This document shows, in pieces, positions 31,892 through 41,059 of a DNA stretch of 64,000 nucleotides. The position numbers and the translations under genes were made by a program. Positions within the stretch are counted from its first letter, which is position 1. Every line of letters starts with the position of its first letter. The notes beneath the pieces are model-generated. The model was not told where the DNA came from. It made no database searches and saw only the letters and a list, made by a program, of their open reading frames with translations. The stretch is taken from assembly GCF_014698995.1 (NCBI RefSeq), contig NZ_JACWZZ010000001.1, positions 1,446,501-1,510,500 of the forward strand, given 5' to 3'. Source of the DNA: Hymenobacter duratus. Lineage in GTDB: Bacteria > Bacteroidota > Bacteroidia > Cytophagales > Hymenobacteraceae.

Positions 31892-33997
31892 ATGCCTGAC
31901 AACACGCCCAAAAAGAAGAAGCCCATGCTGCCTTCACCCACCCCAAAACCGGGGATGCAGCTCTGGCTACTGGCCGGGTTGGTTTTGTTTCTGTGCGCCT
32001 GGTTGTTCTTCAACCAAAGCGGCAGCACTGTCGAAATCAACCAGCAGAAATTTGAGCAGATGTACGCCGCCGGCGACGTGCGCGACGTAAAACTGCTCAC
32101 CGACCGAAACCTGGTGGAGGTTTCGCTCAAAAACGATGCGGTGAAGTCGGGCCGCTACAACCAACTCCTAAGCCGCCGCGGGCCCCTCACGTTTGACACC
32201 AGCCCACAGTTTGGGTTTCGGGTGGTAGACGGCAAAACCTTCAAGGAGGATTTTGAGAAGCTACAGGCCAATATCCCGCTTGATAAGCGCATTGGCATCA
32301 CCTTCGATACGCGTACCGGCTACGGCGACATTATCACCACGTGGGGCTTCACCATTCTGCTCTTCGTTGGTTTCTGGTTCCTGATGCGCCGCATGAGTGG
32401 CGCGGGCGGCGCCGGTGGCCAGATTTTCAATATCGGTAAGAGCCGCGCGGCCCTATTTGAGGGTGGCGACAAGGTGAAAATCACCTTCAAGGATGTGGCC
32501 GGTCTGGAAGAAGCGAAAGAAGAGGTGCAGGAAATTGTGGAGTTCCTCAAGAACCCCTCGAAATTCACTGTTCTCGGCGGTAAAATTCCGAAAGGAGCAC
32601 TGCTGGTAGGTCCTCCCGGTACGGGTAAGACCCTGCTGGCAAAAGCGGTGGCAGGTGAGGCCGATGTTCCGTTTTTCTCGCTGTCGGGCTCCGACTTTGT
32701 GGAAATGTTCGTGGGGGTAGGGGCAGCCCGGGTGCGGGACCTGTTTAAGCAGGCCAAAGCCAAAGCGCCCTGCATCATCTTCATTGATGAGATTGACGCC
32801 ATTGGCCGCAGCCGCAGCCGCGGCAACGTGCCCGGTGGCAACGACGAGCGGGAAAACACGCTCAACTCGCTGCTGGTGGAAATGGACGGCTTCGGTACGG
32901 ATTCCGGGGTTATCATCCTGGCCGCTACCAACCGCCCCGACACGCTCGACTCCGCGCTGCTGCGTCCCGGCCGTTTCGACCGGCAGATCAGCATCGACAA
33001 GCCGGACATTAATGGCCGTACCGAGATTTTCCAGGTGCATCTGAAGCCGATTACGCTCGGTCCTGATGTGGAGGCCCGCAAGCTGGCCGCCATGACGCCC
33101 GGTTTTGCCGGCGCCGAAATTGCCAACGTCTGCAACGAAGCCGCTCTGATTGCCGCCCGCCGCGACAAGAAAATGGTGACTATGCAGGACTTCACTGACG
33201 CGGTTGACCGTGTGATTGGGGGCCTGGAGAAGAAGAACAAAATCATCAGCCCCGACGAGAAGCGCATTGTAGCCTACCACGAAGCCGGCCACGCCATTGC
33301 GGGCTGGTTCTTGGAGCACGCTGACCCGTTGGTGAAAGTGAGCATCGTGCCCCGTGGGGTAGCGGCGCTGGGCTACGCGCAGTATCTACCGCGGGAGCAG
33401 TTTCTCTACAACACCGAGCAACTCACCGACGAAATGTGCATGACTCTGGGCGGCCGTGCAGCGGAGGAACTGGTGTTCGGCAAGATTTCGACGGGAGCGT
33501 TGAGCGACCTGGAGCGCATCACCAAAATGGCGTACTCCATCGTGACGATGTACGGCATGAATGCCAAGCTCGGCAACATCTCCTACTACGACTCGAAAGG
33601 GCAGAATGAGTACGGTTTCTCGAAGCCGTATTCCGAAGCTACGTCGCAGATGATTGATGAGGAAGTGCGCAACATCATCGAAAACGCCTACGTCCGGACC
33701 AAGGAGCTGCTGACTGAGCGCCGCCATGAGCTGGAAGTAATTGCCAAGGAGTTGCTGGAAAAGGAAGTGCTGCTGCAGGATGACTTGGAGCGCCTCGTGG
33801 GCAAGCGCCCTCATGGCGTGCAGACCAACTATCAAGCGCACATGGCCGGCACCGACCGTTCGGAAACCCTGAGCGAACGGAAGCAGGAGCACCCGTTGCA
33901 AAACGATCTGCCTCCGCTGAACCTGCCCGGTGTAGACGACAACACACAATCAGGTGCTACTTCGGAGCCCAGCGGCTCGGCTGTAACGCCGTTATAA
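31892..33997 (+). CDS. ftsH: ATP-dependent zinc metalloprotease FtsH
   Basis: 701 residues. It is a membrane-anchored AAA+ protease that degrades misfolded membrane proteins and regulatory targets. The N-terminal TM helix ([19 protein letters not shown]) is at about 27-45 and the second ([19 protein letters not shown]) at about 148-166, with a periplasmic domain between them. Walker A GPPGTGKT is at 240-247. Walker B is [12 protein letters not shown], and the second region of homology is [23 protein letters not shown]. The zinc site HEAGH has its first His at 463. The C-terminal tail is low-complexity and acidic. It follows rsfS and ends at a strong terminator. Confidence 0.97.
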   Translation: MPDNTPKKKKPMLPSPTPKPGMQLWLLAGLVLFLCAWLFFNQSGSTVEINQQKFEQMYAAGDVRDVKLLTDRNLVEVSLKNDAVKSGRYNQLLSRRGPLTFDTSPQFGFRVVDGKTFKEDFEKLQANIPLDKRIGITFDTRTGYGDIITTWGFTILLFVGFWFLMRRMSGAGGAGGQIFNIGKSRAALFEGGDKVKITFKDVAGLEEAKEEVQEIVEFLKNPSKFTVLGGKIPKGALLVGPPGTGKTLLAKAVAGEADVPFFSLSGSDFVEMFVGVGAARVRDLFKQAKAKAPCIIFIDEIDAIGRSRSRGNVPGGNDERENTLNSLLVEMDGFGTDSGVIILAATNRPDTLDSALLRPGRFDRQISIDKPDINGRTEIFQVHLKPITLGPDVEARKLAAMTPGFAGAEIANVCNEAALIAARRDKKMVTMQDFTDAVDRVIGGLEKKNKIISPDEKRIVAYHEAGHAIAGWFLEHADPLVKVSIVPRGVAALGYAQYLPREQFLYNTEQLTDEMCMTLGGRAAEELVFGKISTGALSDLERITKMAYSIVTMYGMNAKLGNISYYDSKGQNEYGFSKPYSEATSQMIDEEVRNIIENAYVRTKELLTERRHELEVIAKELLEKEVLLQDDLERLVGKRPHGVQTNYQAHMAGTDRSETLSERKQEHPLQNDLPPLNLPGVDDNTQSGATSEPSGSAVTPL

Positions 33998-34009
33998 AGA
34001 ACCTGATTC

Positions 34010-34043
34010 AAAAAAGGCCAGCCCGAAAGGGCTGGCCTTTTTT
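34010..34043 (+). terminator. Terminator of ftsH
   Basis: A perfect 15-bp stem (34010-34024 with 34029-34043) capped by a GAAA tetraloop and ending in T6. This is a textbook intrinsic terminator. Confidence 0.9.
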
Positions 34044-34093
34044 GTTGAGGACCGGCCCATTTCTGCTAGTTTTAAGCCTAGTTGCTTTCAGAG

Positions 34094-34101
34094 TACCTTT
34101 G
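34094..34101 (+). promoter_or_regulatory. -7 box directly upstream of the LUD-protein start
   Basis: TACCTTTG ends only 4 bases before the ATG at 34106, with TTTT (34070-34073) about 20 bases upstream. Transcription would begin at or next to the start codon, suggesting a leaderless mRNA. Confidence 0.5.
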
Positions 34102-34105
34102 CGCC

Positions 34106-34771
34106 ATGCCCGAATCGTCCCGCGACATTATCCTGCGCCGTATCCGCGAATCGTTGCGGGAGCCCACGCCGCCCAAGGCCGCGCCTGACTTCGCGGCGCC
34201 CTTGCACCCCGCCGCTACCGGCGACCTGGCTATTGCTTTTGCTGAAAGCTTCGTGCGGGTGGGTGGGCAGCTGTATTTCTGCGAGTCGGAAGAGCATTTC
34301 TACGACCAGCTATTCATCTATAAAAAGGAAAAGGAGCTGGAGCGGCTGTTTGTGTGGGAGCCGGAACTGAAAAAGCTGCTGCACGCCGGCGGTATCGTGT
34401 TTCAGCCTGATGAAACCGACTTTCTGGAGCACGCCGACGCGGGCCTGACGACCTGCGAGGCGCTGGTGGCGCGTACGGGCAGTGTGCTGGTAAGCGCGGC
34501 CAGCAGCAGCGGCCGGCGCCTGAGCATCTACCCAGACCAGCACCTCGTGTTTGCCCGCACGTCGCAGGTGGTGGCCGACATCGGCGACGCGCTGCGCCGC
34601 ACGCAGGCCAAATATGGCGCCGACCATCTGCCGTCCATGATTTCGCTGACGACCGGCCCCAGCCGCACGGCTGATATTGAAAAGACTCTTGTGCTCGGGG
34701 CTCATGGTCCACGCAGCATTGCCCTGTTTTTGTTGGATGACGAAGCCGACCCCGCCACCCCGCCTGCCTGA
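34106..34771 (+). CDS. LUD-domain protein (LutC/YkgG-like)
   Basis: 221 residues from ATG 34106. The family includes LutC, part of the LutABC system that oxidises lactate. No lutA or lutB is adjacent, and in Bacteroidota single LUD proteins are common, so lactate use is not implied. Visible features are DIILRRIRESLRE at the N-terminus, TTCEALVARTGSVLVSAASSSGRRLSIYPDQHLVFARTSQVV, and the C-terminal MISLTTGPSRTADIEKTLVLGAHGPRSIALFLLDD, which is the family signature. The stop lies 35 bases inside lpxH, so translation of the two is probably coupled. Confidence 0.88.
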   Translation: MPESSRDIILRRIRESLREPTPPKAAPDFAAPLHPAATGDLAIAFAESFVRVGGQLYFCESEEHFYDQLFIYKKEKELERLFVWEPELKKLLHAGGIVFQPDETDFLEHADAGLTTCEALVARTGSVLVSAASSSGRRLSIYPDQHLVFARTSQVVADIGDALRRTQAKYGADHLPSMISLTTGPSRTADIEKTLVLGAHGPRSIALFLLDDEADPATPPA

Positions 34772-35537
34772 TCTGGCGCTGCCTGCCGGCCGCCGCGTAT
34801 ACTTCGCCTCCGATTTTCACCTCGGTGCCCCCGATGCCGCCCGCTCGCTGGAGCGGGAGAGGCGCATTGTGCGCTGGCTCGATGAAGCTGCCAAGGATGC
34901 TGCTGCCATTTATCTGCTCGGCGACATTTTTGACTTCTGGTTTGAGTATAAGCACGCCATTCCGCGGGGCTTTATCCGGCTGCAGGGCAAGCTGGCCGAG
35001 CTGACGGATGCTGGTATTCCCATCATCTTTTTCACCGGCAACCACGATATGTGGATGTTCGACTACTTCACGAAGGAGCTGGGCATTCCGATTCTGCGCC
35101 ATCCGGTGAGCCAGTTGATTGGGGGGCGCGAGTTTCATATCGGGCACGGCGACGGGCTGGGACCGAAGGACTACACCTACAAGATGCTGAAACGTGTATT
35201 CGCCTCGCCGGTGTCGCAGTGGCTGTTTGCGCGGCTGCACCCGAATCTGGGAATCGGCATTGCCAACCGCTGGAGCCGCCACAGCCGAATTCAAAATGCC
35301 GACGCCGACGCCAAATACTTTGGCGAGGACGAGTGGCTGCTGGTGTACTGCCGGGAGCTGGAGCGGCGTTTCCACCACGACTATTACGTATTCGGTCACC
35401 GCCACCTGCCCCTCGACGTATCGGTAGCTGCCGACAGCCGCTACGTGAACCTCGGCGAGTGGGTCAATTATTGCTCTTACGGCGTATATGATGGCAACGA
35501 CCTCGCCCTGCGGCATTTCGAGCAGCACCAAAGCTAA
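34737..35537 (+). CDS. lpxH: UDP-2,3-diacylglucosamine diphosphatase, LpxH type
   Basis: 266 residues from ATG 34737. It cleaves UDP-2,3-diacylglucosamine to lipid X and UMP, the fourth step of lipid A synthesis at the inner membrane. Metallophosphoesterase motifs are SDFHLG (about 25-30), GDIFDFWFEY, FTGNHDMW, a middle HIGHGDGL and the C-terminal VFGHRHLPL. These give the two-metal site. The longer frame from 34677 is rejected because it would extend 60 bases further into the LUD gene without similarity. It lies in an operon with the LUD protein upstream and the propeller gene 1 base downstream. Confidence 0.9.
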   Translation: MTKPTPPPRLPDLALPAGRRVYFASDFHLGAPDAARSLERERRIVRWLDEAAKDAAAIYLLGDIFDFWFEYKHAIPRGFIRLQGKLAELTDAGIPIIFFTGNHDMWMFDYFTKELGIPILRHPVSQLIGGREFHIGHGDGLGPKDYTYKMLKRVFASPVSQWLFARLHPNLGIGIANRWSRHSRIQNADADAKYFGEDEWLLVYCRELERRFHHDYYVFGHRHLPLDVSVAADSRYVNLGEWVNYCSYGVYDGNDLALRHFEQHQS

Positions 35538-35538
35538 A

Positions 35539-36492
35539 ATGATGTTCAGGGCTCTGAGTTCGGTGTGCAGGCCCCAAGCAATGCGTTTTGGGCTTCTGCT
35601 GCTGGTACTGAGCTTTCCGCTCTCTCCGGCTGCTGTTGCTCAGACTACCGTTCCTACACCCGCATCAGTAGTGCCACCCGGCAAGCCGGCTCCGGCCGCG
35701 GCGTCGCCTGCTGTAGCCAAAGCCAATGAGCTAACGGCCCCCGCCGGAGCCTGGCAGCTGGTGCGCACTATTGCGTTGCCGCAGCCGGGCGTAGCTTCAC
35801 TGGACCGCCGTGGCACGCTTTACGTAGCCGATGCCCGCGACAATATCCATCAGTATGGCCCCGATGGGCAGGTGTTGAATACTTTCTCGCCGCCACAGCC
35901 GGGCCATGTAGCGCAGCTGGAGGCCTGGAACACCACCAAGATTCTGGTGTTCTACGACGACCGTCAACAGCTACTGTTGCTCGACCGGTTTGCCGCGCTG
36001 CTGGGCCAGTTCAATCTGCTCGACCTGCTCGACGGTACGGCCCGCACCGCCACGCTGGCGCCGGATGACCGGCTCTGGTTGCTGAACGAATCGGACCTGA
36101 CGCTGCGCCAGTTCGATGCCAACGCCAAGACCTTTACCCATTCCACGCCGCTTGATCTGCTGATTGGCCGCTCGCGCCCGGATTTCCGGTTTCTGCGCGA
36201 ATACCAGAACAACCTCTATCTGGTAGACCGGGTGAATGGGGTGTACGTGTTTGATAACCTAGGGAATTACCGCAAGAAGCTGCCATTCGCGGGCCTGAGC
36301 ACTATTGGCTTCCGCGGCGACGAGCTGTACTTTCTGGCTGACGGCGCAGTTCAGTTTTTTCACCTCTACACGCTGGTCCAGCGCGCGGTGCCCGTGCCAT
36401 CCGATGTAGCCGCTGACGTACGGCAGGTGCTGGTAGGCGAAGGGTATGCGTATGTGTTTACGGCGGCTGGCATCCTGGTATACAAGCTATAA
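35539..36492 (+). CDS. Exported beta-propeller-like protein
   Basis: 317 residues from ATG 35539, one base after the lpxH stop; a second possible start at 35581 (MRFGLLLLVLSFPLSPAAVAQ) gives a cleaner signal peptide. After a Pro/Ala-rich linker the chain has repeated blade-like strands such as GVASLDRRGTLYVADARDNIHQYGPDGQVLN, NTTKILVFYDDRQQLLLLDRF and FLREYQNNLYLVDRVNGVYVFDNLGNYRKKL. There is no catalytic motif. It probably sits in the periplasm as a lipid A-operon companion of unknown role. Confidence 0.75.
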   Translation: MMFRALSSVCRPQAMRFGLLLLVLSFPLSPAAVAQTTVPTPASVVPPGKPAPAAASPAVAKANELTAPAGAWQLVRTIALPQPGVASLDRRGTLYVADARDNIHQYGPDGQVLNTFSPPQPGHVAQLEAWNTTKILVFYDDRQQLLLLDRFAALLGQFNLLDLLDGTARTATLAPDDRLWLLNESDLTLRQFDANAKTFTHSTPLDLLIGRSRPDFRFLREYQNNLYLVDRVNGVYVFDNLGNYRKKLPFAGLSTIGFRGDELYFLADGAVQFFHLYTLVQRAVPVPSDVAADVRQVLVGEGYAYVFTAAGILVYKL

Positions 36493-36939
36493 AACCGGTA
36501 GGCGCCTGCAGGTGCGGTTGAGGTAGTCGGTTATGATACTGCCGGGTGTAGGCACAGTTGATGTGCCAGCTCCTCGCGCCTTTCCCCAAAACCAGCCCCA
36601 ACTTTTGTTGGAATCACTAAAATAGGGGAAGACGAGTAACGCTATTATCTATATGGCTGGCAAAGTGGCTCCTGTTTATATTCAAAAAACACCGGAATGT
36701 ACTGGCCCTTTTTATATCTGATAATTCTGCCATTTTATGCAGGTCGTTGGCAGAAAGCATAAACTGACTAAGAGCGGGCAAACCACCAGTAAAACCAACG
36801 CAAAAACTCCATACATCATAATATTTTGGCTCATGCCAGTATGGGATAATGAGTGCTGATAGAGGTTTTTGCCTAAATTTGAAAAGGTGCCGGCTCAGCA
36901 AGGCTGCAGAGAGCACCTCTTCTGATTATCCTGTTTTCT
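36493..36939. other. Intergenic region upstream of the S8 peptidase
   Basis: No supported gene. It is A/T-richer than the surroundings. TAAATTTG (36874-36881) is a perfect -7 box about 58 bases before ATG 36940. A minus-strand frame of 99 codons (36617-36916) crosses this promoter and shows no family or signal. Confidence 0.5.
36874..36881 (+). promoter_or_regulatory. -7 box of the S8 peptidase promoter
   Basis: TAAATTTG matches TAnnTTTG. The predicted leader is about 52 bases. No good -33 box is visible. Confidence 0.5.
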
Positions 36940-39570
36940 ATGGCGTATCTTGCTGCTTGTATCTGGCTAGGAAATGTGTTGGTGGGGTTATTGACTTTGC
37001 CCGCGCTGGCTCAGCAAAGGCCGCAGGTGCCCACCAGCAAGCTGGCCCCCATACTGCAGCAATCTGCTGCCCGAATGGCACCAACTGCCCGCCAGACTGT
37101 GCGGGTTCAGACCAGCAATGCGGCCGCGTTCAGGCAATGGGCGCGGCAGGAGCTGCCAGGTGCTATACTGCGGGCCGAAACAGGCCAGCCACACATATTC
37201 CAGCTATCCGGAATAAGCCAGGCCCAGCTACAGCTACTGGTAGCCTCGCCGCTGGTTGCATTCATTGATGCCGCTGACCGCCGGCCCCATGATGAGCGGC
37301 AGCTAAACCAAGCCAACCTGAACGTGAATAGCGTGACGCCGCTGCACCGTCGCTATCCGGCACTAGCCGGGCAGGGCCTCACGGTTTCGGTGAAAGAAAA
37401 CCCGTTGGATGTCACAGATATCGACTTCAAGGGCCGGCTAGTGAACATTGATCCGGCCGCAGTTACGGTTTCGTCGCACGCCACTACTATGGCCACGCTT
37501 ATTGCCGGAGGCGGTAACTCGGCTCCGGCCGGCCGGGGTGTGGCGTGGCAGGCCCGTATTACTTCCTCCGACTATGTGCGCCTGCTACCAGATGATGGCG
37601 TGCAGCTGCAGCAGCGCAATGTGAGTGTGCAAAACCACTCCTATGGCACCGGAATCGAGAATTACTACGGTCTGGAATCCCAGGCGTATGATACGCAGGC
37701 CCAGCAGTACCCGACCTTGCTGCATGTGTTTTCATCCGGCAATTCTGGCGCGCAAACCAGCCCTACTGGTCCTTACCAGGGGCTGCCTGGCGTAGCAAAC
37801 CTGACGGGGCAGTTCAAAATGTCGAAGAATACTTTGAGCGTGGGCGCCACCGATGCGTTGGGGCAGGTAGCCGCCATGAGTTCCCGAGGGCCAGCCTACG
37901 ACGGCCGGATCAAGCCGGAGCTAGTGGCTTTCGGGGATGAAGGTTCGTCGGATGCGGCGGCTCTCGTTTCGGGCATGAGCCTACTGGTGCAGCAAACTTA
38001 CCGCGACCAGAATGGAGGAGTTCTGCCACCCTCCGCGCTGGTAAAAGCGGCTTTGCTTAACAGCGCCGATGATACGGGCCGCTCGGAAGTGGATTTTGTG
38101 GCGGGTTTCGGGCAGGCCGATGCGCTGGGTGCGGTGCGTACCATGTTGGACCGCCGCTACTTTCAGGGCAGCGTAGGGCAGGGGCAGGCCACGCAGTTTA
38201 CGCTGGTAGTGCCCCCTGGCACGCAGCAGCTCAAGCTCACGCTTGCCTGGACTGACCCCGCCGCCGCCGCCAATGCTTCCAGCGCCTTGCTGAATGACCT
38301 GGATGTATTGCTGACAAATAATGGCACCAGCTGGCGCCCCTGGACTCTGAGCACCTATCCGCACCCCGATTCCCTGGCGCTGCCCGCCCGCCGCCGCCCC
38401 GACCACCTCAACAACGTAGAACAGATTACACTAGCGGCGCCCGCCCCCGGTACCTACCAGATAGCAGTGCGCGGCTATACGGTAGCTACCGGCCCACAGG
38501 CGTTTAGTGTGGCGTATGAGCTGAACAATGGGTTTGAGTGGTTGACTCCCAATAAAATGCGCAACGTGCGGCCAGGCGAAGCCACGCAGCTGCGGTGGCA
38601 ATGGGCGGGCCCCGCTGCTGCCGGACAGCTGGAGTACCGGCCAGTAGGTGCCACCACGTGGCGCCGCATCAGTTCCGGTGTAGACCTGGCCGCCCGCACC
38701 TATACCTGGGCCGCGCCCGACACCACTACCCTGGCACAAGTGCGCATGGTCTCGGCCAGTGGCACAATCGTGTCCGATACGTTTGCGCTGGCCCGGCCGC
38801 TCCCGCTCACTATCGGGTATTCCTGCCCCGATGAAGCGCTGCTCTACTGGCCGCGGGTGCCGGGCGCCGCGCAGTACCAGCAGTACCGGCTGGGGGCCAC
38901 GCACATGGAGCCAGTGACGCGCACTTCCGATACTACTTATGTGCTAACTGGCGCCGCGCTGGCAGTGCCGCAGTATGCGGTAGCACCTGTGCTACGTGGG
39001 CAGGTGGCTGAACGGGGTTCTTCCATCAACCGCAACACGGCCGGTTTCGACTGCTACATTCGCTCCTTCATCGGCCGGCAGCCCGTTGCCGACACGGTAC
39101 AGCTGCTGGTAGAATTAGGCAGTACGTTCCGGCTTCAGTCCCTGAAGCTGCAGCGGCTCGAGCAAGGCGAGTTTCGCACGATACTAACCCAAAGCCCGGT
39201 TACGCAGCTGCGCTTTACACTCACTGATGCCAGCGCCCCATCCGGCCTCAACCAATACCGGCTGGAGCTGCAGGACAGCGGCGGCCGGGTTTTTCATAGC
39301 CGGCTGGAAAGTGTGTATCAGGTGAGCCAGCCCGAAGTCCTGGTTTTTCCGGTGCCGGCCACCGCGGGCACTCCCCTCAGCATCATTGGTCCTCCCGATA
39401 CGGAGTTGCGCCTGCGTCTCTTCGATACACTGGGCCGCCTGCTACACGAAAGCACGGCTACGGGCACCATCAACCATTTGTCTACCAGCGCACTGAAACC
39501 GGGGACTTATCTGCTTCGCATTGGGGCGGGTGACGGGCCGGAAATCACGCGGCGTATTCTGGTATTGTAG
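36940..39570 (+). CDS. Secreted subtilisin-like (S8) serine peptidase with T9SS sorting domain
   Basis: 876 residues. A signal peptide ends near ALAQQ (residue 25). The catalytic domain spans about 130-400. His180 is in SSHATTMATLIAG, the oxyanion Asn268 in SSGNSG, and Ser337 in GSSDAAALVSG. The position of the catalytic Asp holds Glu153 (VSVKENPLD against the usual VxVxDTG). A P-domain-like beta region follows (LKLTLAWTDPAAAANASSALLNDLDVLL), then Ig-like modules. The last 80 residues form a type A T9SS domain (VLVFPVPATAGTPLSI ... LKPGTYLLRI). The protein should be surface-attached or released. The Glu substitution leaves activity uncertain. Confidence 0.88.
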   Translation: MAYLAACIWLGNVLVGLLTLPALAQQRPQVPTSKLAPILQQSAARMAPTARQTVRVQTSNAAAFRQWARQELPGAILRAETGQPHIFQLSGISQAQLQLLVASPLVAFIDAADRRPHDERQLNQANLNVNSVTPLHRRYPALAGQGLTVSVKENPLDVTDIDFKGRLVNIDPAAVTVSSHATTMATLIAGGGNSAPAGRGVAWQARITSSDYVRLLPDDGVQLQQRNVSVQNHSYGTGIENYYGLESQAYDTQAQQYPTLLHVFSSGNSGAQTSPTGPYQGLPGVANLTGQFKMSKNTLSVGATDALGQVAAMSSRGPAYDGRIKPELVAFGDEGSSDAAALVSGMSLLVQQTYRDQNGGVLPPSALVKAALLNSADDTGRSEVDFVAGFGQADALGAVRTMLDRRYFQGSVGQGQATQFTLVVPPGTQQLKLTLAWTDPAAAANASSALLNDLDVLLTNNGTSWRPWTLSTYPHPDSLALPARRRPDHLNNVEQITLAAPAPGTYQIAVRGYTVATGPQAFSVAYELNNGFEWLTPNKMRNVRPGEATQLRWQWAGPAAAGQLEYRPVGATTWRRISSGVDLAARTYTWAAPDTTTLAQVRMVSASGTIVSDTFALARPLPLTIGYSCPDEALLYWPRVPGAAQYQQYRLGATHMEPVTRTSDTTYVLTGAALAVPQYAVAPVLRGQVAERGSSINRNTAGFDCYIRSFIGRQPVADTVQLLVELGSTFRLQSLKLQRLEQGEFRTILTQSPVTQLRFTLTDASAPSGLNQYRLELQDSGGRVFHSRLESVYQVSQPEVLVFPVPATAGTPLSIIGPPDTELRLRLFDTLGRLLHESTATGTINHLSTSALKPGTYLLRIGAGDGPEITRRILVL

Positions 39571-39753
39571 CTGTAGCAGGATGCTATGCAGTTGCTTTCT
39601 GAGTAGCACGCTTGGTCGTTTCAGCCGGTACAGCGGTTTTGCGCCTTGGCGGCTCTCTTCCAGGCGCCGGTTGGTAGGAACAGTCAGCCTGCCAGCCAAG
39701 TAGTGTGGTCAGAACGCCGCCTGTTGCAGAAAAAGTAGCCCATCCGGCGTTTA

Positions 39754-39819
39754 GCTCCCGACCCCAAAACAAAACCCCTGGCCCGATAGGACCAGGGGTT
39801 TTGTTTTGGGGTCGGGAGC
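39754..39819. terminator. Bidirectional terminator between the S8 and HEIGH peptidase genes
   Basis: Perfect 28-bp arms (39754-39781 and 39792-39819) around a 10-base loop, with internal A/T-rich segments. A 62-codon minus frame overlapping it (39584-39772) is not supported. Confidence 0.85.
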
Positions 39820-39855
39820 AGTTCCTGGCTTTTTACAGCCGGACTGCTCTACGGG

Positions 39856-40665
39856 TTAGTAAACGTAGTTGAGCGCCGTACGGTCGTTGGTATTGAACGG
39901 ACGGTTTGCGCCGCTGCCAATGCAAGCCAGCATCCACGAGCTTGGGTCTGGACCCGACGGCGTGCCGGGAATGAGGATGGCACCTACCGTGCTAGCACCT
40001 TCGTTTACGGCCGAGCCACCGCAGCTATACTGCCGGCTCATGTAGTCGGTGTGGCGGAAGCCGATGCAGTGGCCCACTTCGTGCGCCAGTACAGTTGCCA
40101 GATACGTGCTGGCATTAGCCGTACCCAATGCCGTAGAGTTTACCAGCACCTGGCTGTACGGATTGCCACCGGAAGGGAAGCCAGCCGAAGCCAGATAGCC
40201 AGCTCCCGAAGGAGACTTGGTGAGGGTGATGTTAGCCGAAGAAGTGGAAGCTACACGCGTGAACGTGATGCGCAGGTTCTGAGCATTGTAGCGGCGTACC
40301 AGCTCGTCGGTGGCCGTTACGTAGGCAGAAGGCAGCGTAGACGAAACCCGGATGGTGATGTTGCGCGGTAGCCCGGTTACCAGGTTGGTAGTACGGTACT
40401 GCTCGTCCTCGCCCACCCGCATCATCGAGTAGTCGGGAGTGCTGTTGAGCATTTCGTTGGTCAGCACGATGTCGCCTTCCACGAGGACGCCACCATCTAC
40501 TTTCTGGGCATCTTTGGCGCTGAAGCCAAGGGCGCTGATCTGGCCGATGGTTTCTTCGGAAATTTCATTTTTTGTAACAACTTCCTGCTTCTTTTCACAG
40601 GAGGATAGAGACATGGCAGCGCCGACCAGCAGTGCCAATGGCGTGAATAAACGGTTTACTTTCAT
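39856..40665 (-). CDS. Lipoprotein zinc metallopeptidase, dual-action HEIGH type
   Basis: 269 residues. A lipoprotein signal has its lipidated Cys at position 23 (SLSSCEKK). The zinc motif HEVGHCIGFRHTD (His195, Glu196, His199 and His205) follows the HExxHxxGxxH pattern of metzincin-like M57 enzymes. The upstream part carries ITIRVSSTLPSAYVTATDELVRRYN and a central SANITLTKSPSGAGYLASAGFPSGGNPYSQVLVN. The C-terminal region is rich in Ser/Gly, with two cysteines (Cys216 and about Cys253). It probably acts on the cell surface or in the periplasm; substrates are unknown. It is convergent with the S8 peptidase, which may make a proteolytic pair. Confidence 0.87.
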   Translation of the reverse strand: MKVNRLFTPLALLVGAAMSLSSCEKKQEVVTKNEISEETIGQISALGFSAKDAQKVDGGVLVEGDIVLTNEMLNSTPDYSMMRVGEDEQYRTTNLVTGLPRNITIRVSSTLPSAYVTATDELVRRYNAQNLRITFTRVASTSSANITLTKSPSGAGYLASAGFPSGGNPYSQVLVNSTALGTANASTYLATVLAHEVGHCIGFRHTDYMSRQYSCGGSAVNEGASTVGAILIPGTPSGPDPSSWMLACIGSGANRPFNTNDRTALNYVY

Positions 40666-41059
40666 GGATGATGGTTGGTTGGTTTGGTTGTGGAAAGGAA
40701 CAATTACGTCGAAAAACTACTCATTTATTAATGATATTTCAAAACTATTGCTAATTGATTGCCATAATTATATACATCCGGGTTTTTCGCTATGCAGCCC
40801 TTTCTCTAAATGGAAAACCTGAAATAAGGCAATGGTGAAGGATTAATGAAGTTTTTGTCAACATCATTAAAGTGAAATTTTCAATCAGAGACAATGAGGT
40901 AATTTTCGGAGAGTACAACTACGGTTCAGCTAGTGCCCGGCGCTACCGCAGCTGAGCTTGCGCAGCGCTATACCCTCCCGCCTCTGAATTCTGTATCTTT
41001 GTATGAAACCGACTTTCAGCGGCACTTAGGTGTTGCTTCACGATATAGATACTTTAGTA
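40666..41059. other. Divergent intergenic region between the HEIGH peptidase and ricT
   Basis: No gene. The left part (about 40700-40920) is A/T-rich. TATCTTTG at 40994-41001 is a perfect -7 box for ricT. Confidence 0.5.
40994..41001 (+). promoter_or_regulatory. -7 box of the ricT-gldH operon
   Basis: TATCTTTG, a full match, lies about 58 bases before the GTG start of ricT at 41060. Confidence 0.5.

Noticed and set aside
36617-36916. 99-codon minus frame upstream of the S8 peptidase
   Set aside because: It covers the peptidase promoter and has no recognisable feature.
39584-39772. 62-codon minus frame
   Set aside because: Its start lies in the arm of the 28-bp terminator hairpin and it has no supporting sign.
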